64,000 nucleotides of DNA from Paragonimus westermani. Lineage: Eukaryota; Platyhelminthes; Trematoda; Plagiorchiida; Troglotrematidae. Made by a program: the position numbers and the translations under genes. The stretch covers positions 16,287 through 80,286 of the forward strand of contig QNGE01001707.1 in the NCBI GenBank assembly GCA_008508345.1. Reading direction: 5' to 3'. Shown here piece after piece: positions 61,880 to 64,000 of the stretch; the first letter of the stretch is position 1, and every line of letters starts with the position of its first letter. The notes beneath the pieces are model-generated. The model did not search any database. It was not told where the DNA came from and was given only the letters and a program-made list of their open reading frames with translations.

Positions 61880-62725
61880 AATAAACTGAAACCAACAGGC
61901 TCACAGACATCGAGGATGATAGGTTCACCATAAATCCACAAGACGCGTGTCCCACTACGACCGATATTATTCATGAGCAATTCTGCATACCACAAACTGG
62001 CAAGCTGGTTGATGGCATTCATTAAACCAGTTCGTGAACTCCTATCCCCCAGCTGTGTCCTCAGTCCCCTTGAGCCATCAGAAATTTCAGAATACAATTC
62101 AGCAAATCCACAGACAGTCCACAATAAGTCCGCAGACTTTTATTTACTAACGTACTACTGCATGAAAATGTTGAATTTTATGTGATTATATCTCCATTCA
62201 CAATGTAAATTTAGGTATTCCATTAAATCTGCTTAAGGATGTCATCTTTGTTTGTACGGAGAACAGTCCGTTGGTATTCGGAGTTGTTAATAGTAAACGG
62301 TTTGACGATGTAGCTGTGTGTAGCCCACTGGGTCCCACTATCCTTCAAAGGCAATTTCAAGAAAGGATTTGGAGGGTTTCGCTTCTCAAACGTTAAGTGG
62401 GCGACATTTTAGTTTTTACTGATAAATGTGGTTTTACCACATTTTATAACTATTTGAACTCCGTCCACACAAGCCTCACTGTATCTTATGAGGTGATGGT
62501 TAATAGTTGCTTACTGTTCTTAGACATTCTTATAACCATACGTCAAGATGGTACATTGCAACGATCCGTTCATCAAGAGCCAACATGAACTGAGCAATAT
62601 TTGCAGTTTTCCAGTTCCGCATCTATTGCTTATGAACTTACGGCTTGCACTATGAATCGATTGTAGAAAGAAGAGTTTACGCTGGTGGATAACGACTATC
62701 GTGAAAAGTTTGTGGATATCCAATT
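61880..62725 (+). pseudogene. Penelope-like RT, catalytic palm and thumb, inactivated
   Basis: Blocks in order: LKPTGSQTSRMIGSP followed by a TAA (61931-61933) where the first Lys of the PKIHK motif should be, then IHK; RPILFMSNSAYHKLASWL (near 61958-62013); FVCTENSPLVFG; VAVCSPLGPTI, the counterpart of the G-V-A-M-G-S-P-L-G-P-T motif; and the active site. There the expected Y-V-D-D reads stop-V-G-D (62394-62405), so the first catalytic aspartate and the Tyr are both gone. The thumb follows with FLDILITIRQDGTLQRSVHQ and a stop (62586-62588) after EPT. At least three in-frame stops and two frameshifts make this copy dead. Confidence 0.85.
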
Positions 62726-62730
62726 CGTTG

Positions 62731-64000
62731 AAGATATTGTTACATAATCGCAACCCGAAACTGTTAGCGATTAGTGAGGTGATGCAAAACAACAGTGGTC
62801 AGCTTTGTGTGCACAAAAAGCGCAATCAATCATCTTGCTATGGAATTGATTGCAATATTAGCATGCGAAAGGTCAGACCTCTGTGGTTGGTTCGTTCGGC
62901 TATTGTTGCTACGTGCAGTCTATATAAAATTTGCTGGTTTTAAGTTGGCGACTAATGAAAGCAATGCAAAATGTTAACACCTCGCGATATACCTCTTCTC
63001 TCTGTTTTTATTGTAGGGAATGGTCAAATTCGATCGAGAACATACTGTAATGAAAGACTTAGAATTCACAATGAACCCTAATTTGATGCGCGAACACATC
63101 ACAGTGCTTAATACCTAAGTTTTTTTCCCAGCCACGACTATGTAGCCAGTGTGCCCAATTAACTGTCAGTTTTGGATTATCCGATAGAAGCAGTTTCACG
63201 CTAGATCATTTTGAGTAGTTTTCGAGCAAAGGTGATGGTAGTCATTCTATATATAGATATATATACATATACATATATATATATACATATATATATATAA
63301 TTCGAAACATTATCAAACCAACTTGCGTCCTTCTGAATTATGCTGTGAGTTATGTTGTGAGCAAACCAACAAGTGGCGTTGTGTTCAGTTAAATGTTATA
63401 TGAACGCCAGAGGTAGTCTTACAAGTCTAAATCTATCAAGGTGGGACAATTTAGGGCAGCCTAGATTATTTCGGGTAATATCGTGCAAATACTTCGCGTA
63501 TATAAATTAGCTGCTTATCATAACTGCCCTTGTTCACTTTGAGTAGACTGCTTTTTATCGCTGGTTTTTATCCAACGAAGGATCACGGTATTCGCAATTG
63601 GGTCTTTTCATAATTGCGCATGTTTGTAAAGATTTATCATCGAAAAGGTGAGTCTACAACTTTCAACGTACAATAAGGAGTAAAGTACTGGATATTGTGC
63701 TAGTTTACAGGTAATCCTTCAGTTATAAATAGAACACAATTGGCATTCGATTGCAGCATTTACAATAAGTAAACGTTTTGACTGCGCCACATCGAAAAAT
63801 GATCAATTATCTCAAAGATGCCGAAATATTGAGGACAGTAACGGTGCACTGCCATGCCATGTGTCTCACACTAAGGGGCTTTGCAGAAAAAACTAGGCGT
63901 CCGTGGTCAACTGGACGGTGTTGTAATCTGACTTCAGTGGTTCGCAGGTGAGGAAATTTTGCGATAACGGATAGGCACTGAAACCAACGTAGAATCCAGG
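62731..64000. other. No recognisable gene
   Basis: Beyond the Penelope remnant there are only short frames and one AT-rich microsatellite. Confidence 0.5.
63247..63299. repeat. Compound (TA)n/(ATAC)n microsatellite
   Basis: About 53 bases of alternating TA with interspersed C and G at regular places. Confidence 0.9.

Larger units (their letters stand above)
61085..62730 (+). mobile_element. Degraded Penelope-like element, N-terminus to RT thumb
   Basis: A succession of Penelope-type blocks in the expected order over 1.6 kb, in shifting frames. It contains an N-terminal helical part (61122-61300), the RT N-terminal block (61460-61780), the PKIHK/RPI region (61920-62010), the SPLGPT region (62307-62342), the degenerate YxDD (62391-62405) and the thumb (62500-62715). 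The GIY-YIG nuclease seen in the 28-kb copy is not visible here, so the element is 3' truncated or decayed beyond recognition after about 62730. No pLTR was found at either side. Confidence 0.85.

Noticed and set aside
1..64000. CRISPR arrays, bacterial operons or prophage
   Set aside because: No regularly spaced direct repeats and no prokaryotic gene layout; the content is clearly eukaryotic.

Overview
This window looks like nuclear DNA of an animal with a large, repeat-rich genome, most likely a flatworm and probably a digenean trematode. No prokaryotic gene organisation is present: no tandem long ORFs, operons or ribosome-binding sites. Recognisable content is fragments of mobile elements in moderately AT-rich, gene-poor DNA, probably intergenic or long-intron sequence. 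The trematode assignment is an inference. It rests on the combination of tRNA-like short repeats carrying hammerhead ribozymes (the architecture known from the schistosome Sm-alpha repeats), Penelope-like elements, a BEL/Pao gag piece and RTE-type LINE fragments with a (TGA)n tail. Species cannot be told from the sequence alone.

Layout. 0-10 kb: a short repeat with an intact-looking hammerhead ribozyme at the extreme left edge (33-77), a BEL/Pao gag fragment on the minus strand (3.0-3.65 kb) bracketed by 30-bp imperfectly palindromic direct repeats, and two minus-strand copies of the same short repeat at 4.5 and 9.05 kb. 10-27 kb: almost featureless, apart from a LINE 3' tail at 13.8 kb, a Penelope-type terminal-repeat fragment at 21.3-21.8 kb with an HHR-like hairpin, and a decayed short repeat at 23.45 kb. 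27.2-29.2 kb: an RTE-type LINE interrupted by a 273-base assembly gap, followed directly by a degraded Penelope-like element reaching through its C-terminal endonuclease region. 29-45 kb: mostly blank, with one convincing host exon candidate on the minus strand at 42.6-43.0 kb. 45-50 kb: a RTE C-terminal remnant, an unidentified frameshifted coding remnant and an inverted pair of a second short-repeat family that also has a tRNA-like head and a hammerhead core. 50-64 kb: blank stretches, another short repeat at 56.2 kb and a long degraded Penelope-like element at 61.1-62.7 kb.

The main biological theme is small self-cleaving RNA. Two different tRNA-headed repeat families in this one window carry a hammerhead motif just downstream of the RNA polymerase III B-box. 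In the best copy the fold is complete: a 6-bp stem I, a 5-bp stem II, the full catalytic core and a short self-complementary stem III. Protein-coding transposons lie nearby (two Penelope-like elements, a Penelope-type terminal repeat, RTE LINEs and BEL/Pao). Every protein-coding mobile element here is broken by stops, frameshifts or truncation. No complete host gene could be identified.
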